A stretch of 64,000 nt of DNA, taken from contig DATCYF010000023.1 in NCBI GenBank assembly GCA_036570425.1, positions 62,001 through 126,000 on the forward strand, in the 5' to 3' direction. Below the pieces are notes generated by a model. It searched no databases. It was not told the DNA's origin and saw only the letters and a program-made list of their open reading frames with translations. The stretch's first letter is position 1, and the number at the start of each line of letters is the position of its first letter. The stretch is from Rhizorhapis sp036570425. Its GTDB lineage: Bacteria; Pseudomonadota; Alphaproteobacteria; Sphingomonadales; Sphingomonadaceae. Made by a program: the position numbers and the translations under genes. Shown piece after piece: positions 1-9,615 of this stretch.

Positions 1-1
1 C

Positions 2-664
2 GGGCAGCGCCTTGATCTGTTCGGCATCAGGAAGGAAGACCTTCCGGCCATCTGGGCCGATCTGAATGCGGCCGGGATGGTTTCGGGTCATGCCTATGGC
101 AAGGCTCTACGCACTGTGAAGACTTGCGTAGGGTCCGAATGGTGCCGCTTTGGCACGCAGGATTCGACGGGCCTCGGCATCAAGATTGAACAGATGAGCT
201 GGGGATCATGGATGCCCCACAAGTTCAAGATTGCGGTTAGCGGCTGTCCGCGCAACTGCGCCGAAGCAACGATCAAGGACATTGGCGTGATCTGCGTCGA
301 TTCCGGCTACGAGCTGCATATCGGCGGCAATGGCGGCATTCACCTGCGCGGCACGGATCTTCTCTGCAAAGTGGAGACGGAGCAGGAAGCCCTCGATTAT
401 TGCGCGGCCTTCATTCAGCTTTACCGTGAGGAGGCCCGTTATCTCGATCGCACCGCCCCTTGGGTGGAGCGCGTTGGGCTGGATTATATCAAGCAGCGCA
501 TCGTCGAGGACGCGGCAGGCCGGGAAGCGCTGCGCGCGCGCTTCCTTCATGCCCAAAGCTTCCTGCAGAAGGACCCGTGGGCCGAGCGTGCATCGGGCGC
601 CGAGAGGGACTTGCACCAGCACATCGCAGAAATCAGACCGTTCGCGGTCGTTGGAGGACGTTGA
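2..664 (+). CDS. nirB: Nitrite reductase [NAD(P)H] large subunit, C-terminal part (partial)
   Basis: Reduces nitrite to ammonium in the cytoplasm during nitrate assimilation. Only the last 220 residues are inside the window; the gene enters from the left and the frame is open from base 2. The siroheme/[4Fe-4S] ligands are visible as C-x5-C (CVGSEWC) and C-x3-C (CPRNC), in the typical order and context. The FAD/NAD(P)H-binding N-terminal part lies outside. The stop is 3 bases before the nirD start, so the two subunits are made from one message. Family assignment is secure; completeness of the rest of the gene cannot be judged. Confidence 0.93.
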   Translation, partial: GQRLDLFGIRKEDLPAIWADLNAAGMVSGHAYGKALRTVKTCVGSEWCRFGTQDSTGLGIKIEQMSWGSWMPHKFKIAVSGCPRNCAEATIKDIGVICVDSGYELHIGGNGGIHLRGTDLLCKVETEQEALDYCAAFIQLYREEARYLDRTAPWVERVGLDYIKQRIVEDAAGREALRARFLHAQSFLQKDPWAERASGAERDLHQHIAEIRPFAVVGGR

Positions 665-667
665 ACC

Positions 668-1006
668 ATGACCGCAGAATGGCTTGATATTGGCCCGGTT
701 GACCAGTTGCCAGCTCTTGGCGCGCGTACGCTGCCGGTACAGGGAGGCGAACCGATCGCGATTTTCCGTACCGCTAATGGCGGGGTGCACGCGCTCGTCG
801 ATAAATGCCCGCACAAGGTCGGTCCGCTTAGCCAAGGCATCGTTCATGACACCAGCGTTACCTGTCCGCTGCACAATTGGCGCATTTCACTCATCACGGG
901 CGAGGCGCTCGGCGAGGATAAAGGATGCACCCGCGTCATTCCGGTCAAGGTGGATGCGGGGCGCATCCTGATCAGCCGGGCGGAAGCCCTGCAGGGGGTC
1001 GTGTGA
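668..1006 (+). CDS. nirD: Nitrite reductase small subunit, Rieske-type
   Basis: A 112-residue protein with a Rieske fold that partners NirB. Both ligand pairs of a real Rieske cluster are present: a CxH in CPHK and a CxxH in CPLHNW. The NirD of enteric bacteria lacks these ligands, so this version probably carries a [2Fe-2S] centre and takes part in electron transfer to the siroheme subunit (inference). The stop TGA overlaps the GTG start of nasA (GTGTGA), which implies translational coupling. Cytoplasmic; no signal peptide. Confidence 0.92.
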   Translation: MTAEWLDIGPVDQLPALGARTLPVQGGEPIAIFRTANGGVHALVDKCPHKVGPLSQGIVHDTSVTCPLHNWRISLITGEALGEDKGCTRVIPVKVDAGRILISRAEALQGVV

Positions 1007-3606
1007 CAGCAATCCGCACCACCTGCGCCTATTGCGGCGTGGGGTGCGGCGTCAGCGCCACCCCCTCGGCAGAGCGCGCAGCCATCATCAAAGGAGACGC
1101 AGAACATCCCACCAATCGCGGCCGATTGTGCTCCAAGGGAACGCATCTGGGCGAAACGGTAGGGCTCGAAGGACGCTTACTCTATCCGGAAATCGGGGGG
1201 CGGCGCGTAAGCTGGGACAGGGCGATCGGTCAGGTGGCCAAGCGCTTTGCCGACACTATTGCCCGTCACGGGCCGGACAGTGTGGCCTTCTATGTTTCCG
1301 GCCAGTTGCTGACGGAGGATTATTATGTCGCCAACAAGCTGATGAAGGGCTTCATTGGGTCGGCGAACATAGACACAAACTCCCGGCTCTGCATGTCCAG
1401 CGCTGTTGCCGGTCATGTTCGCGCCTTTGGCGAGGATGTGGTGCCAGCGACCTATGAGGACCTGGAACTGGCTGATCTGGTCGTGTTGGTGGGGTCCAAT
1501 ACAGCATGGTGCCATCCCATTGTCTATCAGCGCATCATGGCCGCTCGCGCGGAGCGAGGCACGAAGGTGGTGGTAATCGATCCGCGCCGCACCGAAAGCT
1601 GCGAGGATGTGGACCTGCACCTGCCGCTCCGGCCGGGCAGTGACGTTGCGCTGATGAACGGCCTTCTGGCGCATTGCCGCCGGGAAGGGCTGCTCGATAA
1701 AGGCTTTCTGGACGGGAGCGTCGCTGTTCCGGAAGGTTTTTTGGAAGGGATCGACATTGGTCACGATCTGGAGAGCGTGGCGGACACGTGCGATCTGCCC
1801 CCTGCCGATCTCCAGCGCTTCTTTGACCTGTTCGCCGCCACGCCGCGCACGGTCACATTGTTCAGCCAGGGCATCAACCAATCGCTGCGTGGCACCGATC
1901 AGGTGAATGCGATCATCAATGTCCATCTGGCGACTGGTCGCATCGGAAAGCCGGGCGCAGCGCCCTTCTCGATTACCGGCCAGCCCAATGCGATGGGTGG
2001 GCGGGAAGTCGGCGGTCTTGCTTCGACGCTTGCCGCGCACAGGGACTTCGCGCCGGAGAATGTCGCAACGGTAGGCCGCTTTTGGGCCGCGCCGTCCATG
2101 GCCACGAAGCCAGGGCTGAAGGCCGTGGACCTCTTCCGCAGTGTGGGCGAAGGGAGAATCAAGGCGCTGTGGGTAATGGCGACCAATCCGGCGGTCAGCC
2201 TGCCCGATGCGAACAGGGTTCGGGAGGCGCTGGCGGCCTGTCCCTTTGTCGTCGTGTCGGACTGCATCGCTGACACTGACACCAGCCGCTATGCGCATGT
2301 AAAGTTGCCCGCAGCGGCGTGGGGCGAAAAGGACGGCACCGTCACCAATTCCGAAAGGCTGATCAGCCGTCAGCGGGCCTTTCTGCCGCTGCCCGGTGAG
2401 GCGCGGCCCGACTGGTGGATCGTCACTAAGGTCGCGCGGCGCATGGGGTGGCAAGACGCTTTCAGCTATGACCGCCCAGCGGACATCTATCGCGAACATG
2501 CGCGCCTCTCGACCTATGGAAATGGGGGTGCCCGCCTGTTCGATCTTGGCCGACACGCATCGATCTCCAACAAGGCTTATGACGAAATGACGCCGTGGCG
2601 CTGGGGCGGGACACCCTTTGCAGACGGTTGCTTCCCGACACCGGATGGCCGCGCGCGGATGCTGCCTGTCAAGCAGGTGGCGCCCGCCGAACCGCTGGCC
2701 CGCTGGCCGATGACACTGAATACAGGCCGATATCGCGATCAGTGGCACAGCATGACTCGCACCGGCCTTTCCCCCCGGCTGGCCAGCCATAGGCGGGAGC
2801 CATTGGTTGAGATTCATCCGGCGGACGCCTCTGCGGCAGGGCTGATGGAGGGAGACCTCGCGACTGTTTCAACCGCGCAGGGTGAGAGCGTTTTTCGGGT
2901 ATCGTTGAGCATTGGCCAGCGCCGGGGCGAGATGTTTACGCCGATCCACTGGACTGACCGTCAATCGACCGGCGGACGGGCTGGCCTGCTGCCCCGGCCG
3001 CTGGTTGATCCCCATTCAGGCCAGCCGGGCTTCAAGGCGACGCCTGCGCGCGTGAGGAAGTTGAGCGTGGAGTGGCGCGGCTTTCTTGTCACACGGCAAG
3101 AGCCAGAACTGATCTCTGCAGCTTACGCCACGAAAATCCGGGTTCCGCAGGGCTGGCTGGTCGAACTGGCCGGAAGCGGAGATCCCGCGCTGGTCACTGG
3201 AAAATGTCTGCCTGCGTGTGATCGGATCGAAACCAGCGATGCGGCTCGCGGCGAGATGCGTTTCGCCGTCGTGAAGGATGGAGAACTTCAGGCTGCGCTT
3301 TACATCTCCCGCGGCAACGGCCTGCCATCGCGCGAATGGCTGATTTCGCAACTTGGGGGTGACGGAGGCGCATCTTCAATGGAATTGCTCGCTGGCCGAT
3401 CCGCCCAGCCTGCCCAGGATCGAGGACCCATCCTTTGCGTATGCTTCGACGTTGGGACCAGGACCATACTGCAGGCCATTGCCGACCAGCAACTGACCAG
3501 CGTTGAGGCCGTGGGAGCGGCTCTCTCGGCGGGCACAAATTGCGGAAGCTGCCGTCCAGCGATCAGGGCGATGCTCAATAAACACAGGGAGCCAGTCGAT
3601 GCCTGA
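1003..3606 (+). CDS. nasA: Assimilatory nitrate reductase catalytic subunit
   Basis: Molybdopterin oxidoreductase that reduces nitrate to nitrite in the cytoplasm. I place the start at GTG 1003, overlapping the nirD stop; a longer open frame begins at 925 but lies inside nirD. From this start the [4Fe-4S] ligands are C8, C11, C15 and C43 (CAYCGVGC...C). The body holds the molybdopterin-binding domains and the C-terminal molydopterin dinucleotide-binding domain. The last about 60 residues form a BFD-like [2Fe-2S] domain (CVCFD...CGSC), as in NasA proteins that receive electrons from a separate reductase or ferredoxin. Length 867 residues fits the family. No nitrate transporter or NasB-type reductase is in the window; they may lie upstream. 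Confidence 0.94.
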   Translation: MTAIRTTCAYCGVGCGVSATPSAERAAIIKGDAEHPTNRGRLCSKGTHLGETVGLEGRLLYPEIGGRRVSWDRAIGQVAKRFADTIARHGPDSVAFYVSGQLLTEDYYVANKLMKGFIGSANIDTNSRLCMSSAVAGHVRAFGEDVVPATYEDLELADLVVLVGSNTAWCHPIVYQRIMAARAERGTKVVVIDPRRTESCEDVDLHLPLRPGSDVALMNGLLAHCRREGLLDKGFLDGSVAVPEGFLEGIDIGHDLESVADTCDLPPADLQRFFDLFAATPRTVTLFSQGINQSLRGTDQVNAIINVHLATGRIGKPGAAPFSITGQPNAMGGREVGGLASTLAAHRDFAPENVATVGRFWAAPSMATKPGLKAVDLFRSVGEGRIKALWVMATNPAVSLPDANRVREALAACPFVVVSDCIADTDTSRYAHVKLPAAAWGEKDGTVTNSERLISRQRAFLPLPGEARPDWWIVTKVARRMGWQDAFSYDRPADIYREHARLSTYGNGGARLFDLGRHASISNKAYDEMTPWRWGGTPFADGCFPTPDGRARMLPVKQVAPAEPLARWPMTLNTGRYRDQWHSMTRTGLSPRLASHRREPLVEIHPADASAAGLMEGDLATVSTAQGESVFRVSLSIGQRRGEMFTPIHWTDRQSTGGRAGLLPRPLVDPHSGQPGFKATPARVRKLSVEWRGFLVTRQEPELISAAYATKIRVPQGWLVELAGSGDPALVTGKCLPACDRIETSDAARGEMRFAVVKDGELQAALYISRGNGLPSREWLISQLGGDGGASSMELLAGRSAQPAQDRGPILCVCFDVGTRTILQAIADQQLTSVEAVGAALSAGTNCGSCRPAIRAMLNKHREPVDA

Positions 3607-4420
3607 GGAATACAGCAGCCCTTATCCCGTCTGGCTGGTGGGCGCGGGGCCGGGCGATCCCGAACTGCTGACACGCAAGGCGGAACGCCTTCTTCGAGAG
3701 GCTGACATTGTCTTCTATGATGCGCTGGTAGGCGCAGGCGTTCTGGCGCTGATCCCGGCCCATGCGAACTGCATCCCTGTCGGAAAGCGATCCGGCCGCC
3801 ATAGCAAGGATCAGGACAGTATCAACGACCTGCTTCTGAGCGCGGCATTGTCGGGAAAGCGCGTGGTGCGATTGAAGGGCGGGGACCCCTCCATCTTCGG
3901 CCGCATGACGGAGGAAATCACGCACCTGCGCTCCGCCGGAATCGATGTGCGCATTTGCCCCGGCATCACAGCCGCCAGCGCGGCGGCGGCGAGCCTGGGT
4001 GTGTCGCTGACCTTGCGCGGCATGGCAAGGCGATTGCAATTCGTCACGGCTCATGCGCGCAAAGGCGAAGCGCTGGATCTTGACTGGAGCGCGCTGGCTG
4101 ATCCGGGGGCGACGCTTGCCGTTTATATGGGCAAATTTGCGGCGAGTGACGTGGCCCGCCAGTTGATTGCGGCGGGTATGCCAGCGGATACCACGGCCAT
4201 AGTGATCGAAAATGCAAGCCTTCCCGAGGAACGGCATCTGGCGAGCCGGCTCGATCTGCTGCCGTTGGCGGTCAGCACCGGCATTGGCGATGGTCCCGCC
4301 CTTCTGCTAATCGGCCGCGCTATGGGCGAGGCTACAAGGCAAACTGATTCGTGCGGACGTTGCGACGAAGAGGAAAGAGAGGGCATTCCGGGCACTTCGC
4401 CATATGGCAAGAACGGATAG
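3599..4420 (+). CDS. cobA: Uroporphyrinogen-III C-methyltransferase (siroheme synthesis)
   Basis: SAM-dependent enzyme that methylates uroporphyrinogen III twice to give precorrin-2, the precursor of siroheme, which nitrite reductase needs. The N-terminus carries the VGAGPGDPELLT motif and the centre carries the RLKGGDPSIFGR motif of the tetrapyrrole methylase family. ATG 3599 overlaps the nasA stop by 8 bases and begins a 273-residue protein, normal for a stand-alone SUMT. There is no CysG-type dehydrogenase/ferrochelatase domain, so the later siroheme steps are encoded elsewhere. The last 25 residues (with a CGRC) extend beyond the conserved fold and are of unknown use. Confidence 0.93.
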   Translation: MPEEYSSPYPVWLVGAGPGDPELLTRKAERLLREADIVFYDALVGAGVLALIPAHANCIPVGKRSGRHSKDQDSINDLLLSAALSGKRVVRLKGGDPSIFGRMTEEITHLRSAGIDVRICPGITAASAAAASLGVSLTLRGMARRLQFVTAHARKGEALDLDWSALADPGATLAVYMGKFAASDVARQLIAAGMPADTTAIVIENASLPEERHLASRLDLLPLAVSTGIGDGPALLLIGRAMGEATRQTDSCGRCDEEEREGIPGTSPYGKNG

Positions 4421-4483
4421 TCGCTTTCTAATGAAATTGAGAATGATGTGCAAAGATAATCTTTGAAGCGAGCCTTTCCATTG

Positions 4484-4512
4484 TTGAACTCTTTACGAAT
4501 ACGGCTTAAGCG
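4484..4512 (+). promoter_or_regulatory. Weak candidate sigma-70 promoter of mdh
   Basis: TTGAAC (4484-4489), 17 bases, then TAAGCG (4507-4512) in the 143-base gap before mdh. The -35 is good and the -10 is poor. A GGGAGG ribosome binding site follows shortly before the mdh ATG. No other clear promoter was seen in this gap. Confidence 0.3.
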
Positions 4513-4563
4513 GGCGAAGCTTTTTTTGCCGGTCTGCGGCCGGCCCCTTGGGAGGTTGATGTA

Positions 4564-5526
4564 ATGGCCCGTAAAAAGATTGCGCTCATCGGCGCTGGCA
4601 ATATCGGTGGAACACTGGCGCATCTCGCTGCGTCCAAGGAATTGGGCGATGTGGTCCTGTTCGACGTGGTGGAGGGCGTGCCTCAGGGTAAAGCACTTGA
4701 CCTCGCCCAATGCGGCCCGGTGGAGGGTTTCGATTCGAACCTGAAGGGTACGAACGATTATGCCGATATCGCTGGCGCGGACGTCATCATTGTTACAGCC
4801 GGGGTTGCCCGCAAGCCGGGCATGAGCCGCGATGACCTGCTGGGCATCAATCTGAAGGTCATGAAGTCCGTGGGTGAGGGCATCAAGGCCAATGCGCCTG
4901 ACGCTTTTGTCATCTGCATCACCAATCCGCTCGACGCAATGGTATGGGCGCTGCGGGAATTTTCCGGGTTGCCCCATAACAAGGTCGTGGGCATGGCAGG
5001 CGTTCTGGATAGCGCGCGTTTCCGCCACTTCCTGGCAGACGAGTTCAAGGTAAGCGTGCAGGATGTCACGGCCTTCGTTCTGGGCGGCCATGGCGATACC
5101 ATGGTGCCAGTCGTTGAATATTCGACGGTTGCGGGCATTCCGATTCCCGATCTTATCGAAATGGGCTGGTCCACCAAGGAGCGCATCGACGCCATCGTGC
5201 AACGCACGCGTTCGGGCGGTGGAGAGATCGTCGGCCTGTTGAAGACCGGATCGGCTTTCTATGCGCCTGCCACCAGCGGTATTGAAATGGCCGAGGCATA
5301 TCTGAAGGACAAGAAGCGGGTTCTGCCCTGCGCCGCCTATCTGTCGGGCGAATATGGCGTTAACGACCTCTATGTCGGCGTACCGGTAGTGATCGGTGCT
5401 GGTGGCGTCGAGAAGGTTGTCGAAATCAAGCTGGGTGATGAAGCCAAGGAGAATTTCCAGCGCTCAGTCGACGCGGTGAAGGAATTGCTGGTTGCTTGCA
5501 AGGGCATCGACAACTCACTCGCCTGA
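4564..5526 (+). CDS. mdh: Malate dehydrogenase
   Basis: NAD-dependent oxidation of malate to oxaloacetate in the TCA cycle. N-terminal Rossmann motif GAGNIGG, substrate arginines R83 and R89 (VARKPGMSRDD), and catalytic H176 in GGHGDTM are all present. Length 320 residues is typical of the LDH-like MDH of alphaproteobacteria. The ATG is preceded by GGGAGG. It is the first gene of the TCA cluster that continues with sucD, sucA, sucB and lpdA. Confidence 0.97.
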   Translation: MARKKIALIGAGNIGGTLAHLAASKELGDVVLFDVVEGVPQGKALDLAQCGPVEGFDSNLKGTNDYADIAGADVIIVTAGVARKPGMSRDDLLGINLKVMKSVGEGIKANAPDAFVICITNPLDAMVWALREFSGLPHNKVVGMAGVLDSARFRHFLADEFKVSVQDVTAFVLGGHGDTMVPVVEYSTVAGIPIPDLIEMGWSTKERIDAIVQRTRSGGGEIVGLLKTGSAFYAPATSGIEMAEAYLKDKKRVLPCAAYLSGEYGVNDLYVGVPVVIGAGGVEKVVEIKLGDEAKENFQRSVDAVKELLVACKGIDNSLA

Positions 5527-5604
5527 CAAATCGCTGATCCTCTTCGGCAATGTGGCCCGGACGAGGATTGAACAAATGCACTCCCGACAGATGAAGGGAT
5601 TTAG

Positions 5605-6498
5605 ATGTCGATTCTCGTGAACAAGGATACCAAGGTGATCTGCCAGGGCCTTACCGGCTCGCAGGGCACCTTCCATACAGAGCAGGCCATCGCCTATGGG
5701 ACGAAGATGGTTGGCGGCGTGACGCCGGGCAAGGGCGGTACGACTCATATCGGCCTTCCGGTGTTCGACACCGTCAAGGAAGCAGTGACGAAAACCGGGG
5801 TCGACGCCAGCGTGATCTACGTTCCGCCGCCCTTCGCGGCTGACTCGATTCTGGAAGCGATCGATGCCGAAGTCCCGCTGATCGTCTGCATCACTGAGGG
5901 CATTCCGGTGCTCGACATGGTGAAGGTGAAGCGGGCGCTCTCCGGTTCCAAATCGCGCCTCATTGGGCCGAACTGTCCCGGTGTGCTGACGCCGGGCGAA
6001 TGCAAGATCGGCATCATGCCGGGCAATATCTTCTCCAAGGGTTCCGTGGGCGTTGTGTCGCGCTCGGGTACGCTGACTTATGAGGCAGTGCATCAGACCA
6101 CAGCTGTTGGCCTGGGTCAGACGACAGCGGTGGGCATTGGCGGCGATCCCGTCAACGGCACCAACTTCATCGATGTGCTGGAATTGTATCTGGCCGATGA
6201 TGCAACGGAATCGATCATCATGATCGGCGAGATCGGCGGTAGCGCTGAGGAAGAAGCGGCGCAGTTCATCAAGGATGAGGCGAAGCGCGGACGCAAGAAG
6301 CCGATGGTCGGTTTCATCGCTGGGCGTACCGCCCCTCCGGGCCGTCGGATGGGCCATGCCGGCGCGATCGTCTCTGGCGGTCAGGGTGGCGCGGAAGACA
6401 AGATCGCTGCGATGGAAGAGGCGGGAATTCGTGTCTCGCCAAGCCCATCCGAGCTTGGCACCACGCTGGCGGCGCTGCTGAAGGGTGTTCCTGCTTAA
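5605..6498 (+). CDS. sucD: Succinyl-CoA ligase alpha subunit
   Basis: Substrate-level phosphorylation step of the TCA cycle (succinyl-CoA to succinate). The CoA-binding N-terminus (GLTGSQGTFH) and the phosphohistidine H251 in GHAGAIVSGG are seen; 297 residues is normal. The beta subunit gene sucC, usually directly upstream, is absent here; mdh ends 78 bases before this start. sucC must be elsewhere for the enzyme to work. ATG 5605 was chosen because the family N-terminus (MSILVNK) begins there. Confidence 0.97.
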   Translation: MSILVNKDTKVICQGLTGSQGTFHTEQAIAYGTKMVGGVTPGKGGTTHIGLPVFDTVKEAVTKTGVDASVIYVPPPFAADSILEAIDAEVPLIVCITEGIPVLDMVKVKRALSGSKSRLIGPNCPGVLTPGECKIGIMPGNIFSKGSVGVVSRSGTLTYEAVHQTTAVGLGQTTAVGIGGDPVNGTNFIDVLELYLADDATESIIMIGEIGGSAEEEAAQFIKDEAKRGRKKPMVGFIAGRTAPPGRRMGHAGAIVSGGQGGAEDKIAAMEEAGIRVSPSPSELGTTLAALLKGVPA

Positions 6499-6557
6499 GG
6501 GGAACATTATCCACTTCCGTTCGTGCTGAACAGGATTGCGTTCGCCAAGGATCTGTA

Positions 6558-6578
6558 GGGGCGGGATTGGTCCGCCCC
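6558..6578. repeat. Inverted repeat between sucD and sucA
   Basis: GGGGCGG (6558-6564), 7-base loop, CCGCCCC (6572-6578) in the 193-base gap before sucA. No T-run follows, so it is not a standard terminator. It may act as an mRNA stabiliser or attenuator for the stronger expression of sucA. Nothing else was recognised in this gap apart from an AT-rich stretch before the sucA start. Confidence 0.4.
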
Positions 6579-6691
6579 CTCGATTAGAGGTATTGGGAAG
6601 CGTAATCACTATGCAGGGCGAACGGGGGATTTCAGGACTTATTCGCTCTGAATAAACCGGCCGATCGGGCAGCCTTTCAAGGACAAGTCAC

Positions 6692-9607
6692 ATGGGTTTC
6701 GAGGGTCAGGATTTCGACGGCATCGAGGGTGTCAGCCCCTCTTTCGTTGAATCTCTCTACCGCCAGTTTGCCGCCAATCCGGCCAGCGTCGCGCCGGAAT
6801 GGCAGCGTTGGTTTGACGGCCTGGAAGGCAGCCTTTCAGGACCCACCTGGCAGCGGAAGAACTGGCCGCCTGTGGCGACCGACGGCCTGACGGCGGCGCT
6901 TGATCCCACGCAGATGACGGTCGAACCAAAGCCGGCGATCGCAAAGCAGGGCAAGGCCACCGTGTCCGGAACGGATATCGCGGCGGCCGCGGCTGACAGC
7001 ATCCGGGCGATGATGCTGATCCGGACTTACCGCGTGCGCGGGCACCTGGCGGCAAATCTGGACCCGTTGGGACTGTCCCAGCGTGAACTGCCCGCCGATC
7101 TGACGCCTGAATATCATGGCTTTACCGGCGATGACCTCGACAAGCCGGTGTATCTCGGTGGTACGCTGGGCCTGGAAACCGCTACCGTTCGCGAGTTGGT
7201 GGACATTCTTCGGGCCAATTATTGCGGTAATGTCGGCCTTGAATATATGCACATCGCCGACGTTGAGGAGCGCCGCTTCCTGCAGGAGCGCATGGAAGGC
7301 AAGGACAAGGCCATCGAATTCACGCCTGAGGGCAAGAAGGCGATTCTGGCGAAGGTGATCCACGCCGAGCAATATGAAAAATTCCTCGGCAAGAAATATG
7401 TCGGCACCAAGCGGTTCGGGTTGGATGGCGGCGAAGCCATGATTCCGGCGCTGGAAAGCGTCATCAAATATGGTGCGCATTATGGCGTGCGCGAAATCGT
7501 CTATGGCATGGCCCATCGCGGCCGTCTGAACGTCCTTGCCAATGTGCTCGCCAAAGGCTTTCGCGTCATTTTCCACGAATTTTCCGGCGGCACCGCCAAT
7601 CCGGAAGATGTGGGCGGATCAGGCGACGTTAAATATCATTTGGGCACGTCGACCGACCGCTCATTCGACGGCATCAACGTCCATATGTCCTTGGTTCCCA
7701 ACCCCTCGCATCTTGAAACCGTCGATCCTGTCGTGCTCGGCAAGGTGCGGGCGCAGCAGGTGATTCGCGACGATCTGTCGCAGCACAAGGAAGTGCTCCC
7801 TGTCCTTATCCACGGCGATGCTGCTTTCGCGGGTCAAGGCATCGTCTGGGAATGCCTCGGTTTTTCGGGAATTCGCGGTTATAATACGGGCGGATGCATT
7901 CATTTCATCGTCAATAATCAGGTGGGCTTCACCACGTCGCCGCAATTCGCCCGATCCTCTCCCTATCCCAGCGACGTTGCGAAGGGCGTGCAGGCTCCCA
8001 TTTTCCATGTGAATGGCGATGATCCGGAGGCGGTGACGTTCGCCTGCAAGATGGCGATCGAATTCCGTCAGACGTTTCACCGCGACATCGTGATCGACAT
8101 GTGGTGCTATCGCCGCTTCGGTCACAACGAAGGAGACGAGCCGAGCTTCACGCAGCCGCTGATGTACGCGAAGATTCGCAAGCATGCGCTTGTCAGCGAA
8201 GGCTATGCCGCACGTTTGAAGGCGGAGAACCTGATTGACGATGGCTTCGTCGCGGGCATCACCCACGAATTCACCCAGCATCTGGAAGAGGAATTCGAGG
8301 CGGCAAAGAGCTATAAGCCCAATAAGGCGGACTGGTTCGCTGGCCGCTGGTCGGGCCTGCACCAGCCTGCGGATATTGAAACCGCGCGGCAGAATGTCGA
8401 TACGGCCATCGAAAAGAAGCTGTTCGACGGCCTGGGCCGCACGCTGACCACCGTCCCCGCCAATGTGAACGTCCACAAGACGTTGCGCCGCATATTGGAG
8501 CAGAAGGCGGAAATGTTCCGCTCGGGCGAAGGCTTTGACTGGGCAACGGGAGAGGCGCTTGCCTTTGGCGGCCTGCTCTCGGAAGGCTATGGCGTGCGCC
8601 TGTCAGGACAGGATTCGGGCCGCGGTACGTTCAGCCAGCGGCACAGCGTCTGGGTCGATCAGGACACCGAAGATAAATATATCCCGCTTTCCACCGTGCC
8701 GCATGGCCGGTTTGAAGTGTTGGACAGTCCCCTCTCCGAATATGGGGTGCTGGGCTTCGAATATGGCTATGCCATGGCCGACCCCAAGACTCTGGTGCTC
8801 TGGGAGGCGCAGTTCGGCGATTTTGCCAATGGCGCTCAAATCATAATCGATCAGTATATCGCCGCGTCAGAGGCCAAATGGCTGCGGGCGAACGGCCTGG
8901 TGCTGTTGCTGCCGCACGGCTATGAGGGGCAGGGACCGGAACACAGCTCCGCGCGCCTCGAACGCTATTTGCAGCTCTGCGCGGAAGGCAATATCCAGGT
9001 TGCGAACTGCACCACGCCGGCCAATTATTTCCACATCCTGCGCCGGCAGATGCTCCGGTCTTTCCGCAAGCCCCTTATCATGATGACGCCCAAGTCGCTG
9101 CTGCGACACAAGATGGCCGTGTCGAAGGCCGAAGATTTCATGGGCGACACGCATTTCATGCGCATCCTGTCCGACACCAATTCGCCGGGTGATGAAAATA
9201 CCAGGCGGCTGGTGCTTTGCAGTGGCAAGGTCGCCTATGACCTTATCGAAGCGCGTGACGCGGCGGGCGACAAGAACACGCAGATCGTCCGTATTGAACA
9301 GCTCTATCCATTTCCGGCTGACCCGCTGATTGCTCGCCTCCGGCGGATGGTCAATCTGGAGGAGGTGATTTGGGCGCAGGAAGAGCCGAAGAACAACGGC
9401 GCCTGGTTCTTTGTTGAACCTTTTATCGAACAGTGTCTGGCGCAGGCCGATGTTGAGCCGAAACGCGCCCGCTATGCTGGCCGGAAAGCATCCGCTTCGC
9501 CCGCCACAGGCCTCGCCAAGCGCCACGTCGCGGAGCAGGGCGCTCTGGTCGCCGACGCGCTGGGGCACAGCGTCCGTGAAGAAATCAAACGCCAGCAGAA
9601 GGGTTGA
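6692..9607 (+). CDS. sucA: 2-oxoglutarate dehydrogenase E1 component
   Basis: Thiamine-diphosphate enzyme that decarboxylates 2-oxoglutarate and transfers the succinyl group to the lipoyl arm of SucB. The N-terminus matches the family (a short helix followed by QRWFDGL), the central part has the MAHRGRLNVL and IHGDAAFAGQG motifs of the ThDP domain, and the C-terminal transketolase-like part ends with the EEPKNNGAW motif. 971 residues is within the usual 930-1000. The stop is 8 bases before the sucB ATG. Confidence 0.97.
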   Translation: MGFEGQDFDGIEGVSPSFVESLYRQFAANPASVAPEWQRWFDGLEGSLSGPTWQRKNWPPVATDGLTAALDPTQMTVEPKPAIAKQGKATVSGTDIAAAAADSIRAMMLIRTYRVRGHLAANLDPLGLSQRELPADLTPEYHGFTGDDLDKPVYLGGTLGLETATVRELVDILRANYCGNVGLEYMHIADVEERRFLQERMEGKDKAIEFTPEGKKAILAKVIHAEQYEKFLGKKYVGTKRFGLDGGEAMIPALESVIKYGAHYGVREIVYGMAHRGRLNVLANVLAKGFRVIFHEFSGGTANPEDVGGSGDVKYHLGTSTDRSFDGINVHMSLVPNPSHLETVDPVVLGKVRAQQVIRDDLSQHKEVLPVLIHGDAAFAGQGIVWECLGFSGIRGYNTGGCIHFIVNNQVGFTTSPQFARSSPYPSDVAKGVQAPIFHVNGDDPEAVTFACKMAIEFRQTFHRDIVIDMWCYRRFGHNEGDEPSFTQPLMYAKIRKHALVSEGYAARLKAENLIDDGFVAGITHEFTQHLEEEFEAAKSYKPNKADWFAGRWSGLHQPADIETARQNVDTAIEKKLFDGLGRTLTTVPANVNVHKTLRRILEQKAEMFRSGEGFDWATGEALAFGGLLSEGYGVRLSGQDSGRGTFSQRHSVWVDQDTEDKYIPLSTVPHGRFEVLDSPLSEYGVLGFEYGYAMADPKTLVLWEAQFGDFANGAQIIIDQYIAASEAKWLRANGLVLLLPHGYEGQGPEHSSARLERYLQLCAEGNIQVANCTTPANYFHILRRQMLRSFRKPLIMMTPKSLLRHKMAVSKAEDFMGDTHFMRILSDTNSPGDENTRRLVLCSGKVAYDLIEARDAAGDKNTQIVRIEQLYPFPADPLIARLRRMVNLEEVIWAQEEPKNNGAWFFVEPFIEQCLAQADVEPKRARYAGRKASASPATGLAKRHVAEQGALVADALGHSVREEIKRQQKG

Positions 9608-9615
9608 TCAAGACC

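Noticed and set aside
1177..2817. Long open frame (546 codons) on the minus strand opposite nasA
   Set aside because: It mirrors the codon positions of nasA; GC-rich codon use keeps the antisense frame open. No family motif is seen.
4123..5202. Open frame of 359 codons opposite cobA and mdh
   Set aside because: Spans two real genes on the other strand and shows no recognisable domain.
6501..6522. GGAAC...CGTT as an EcfG promoter before sucA
   Set aside because: Spacing is only 12 bases, outside the 16-17 needed.
5515..6609. Open frame of 364 codons opposite sucD
   Set aside because: Antisense shadow of a well-identified gene.
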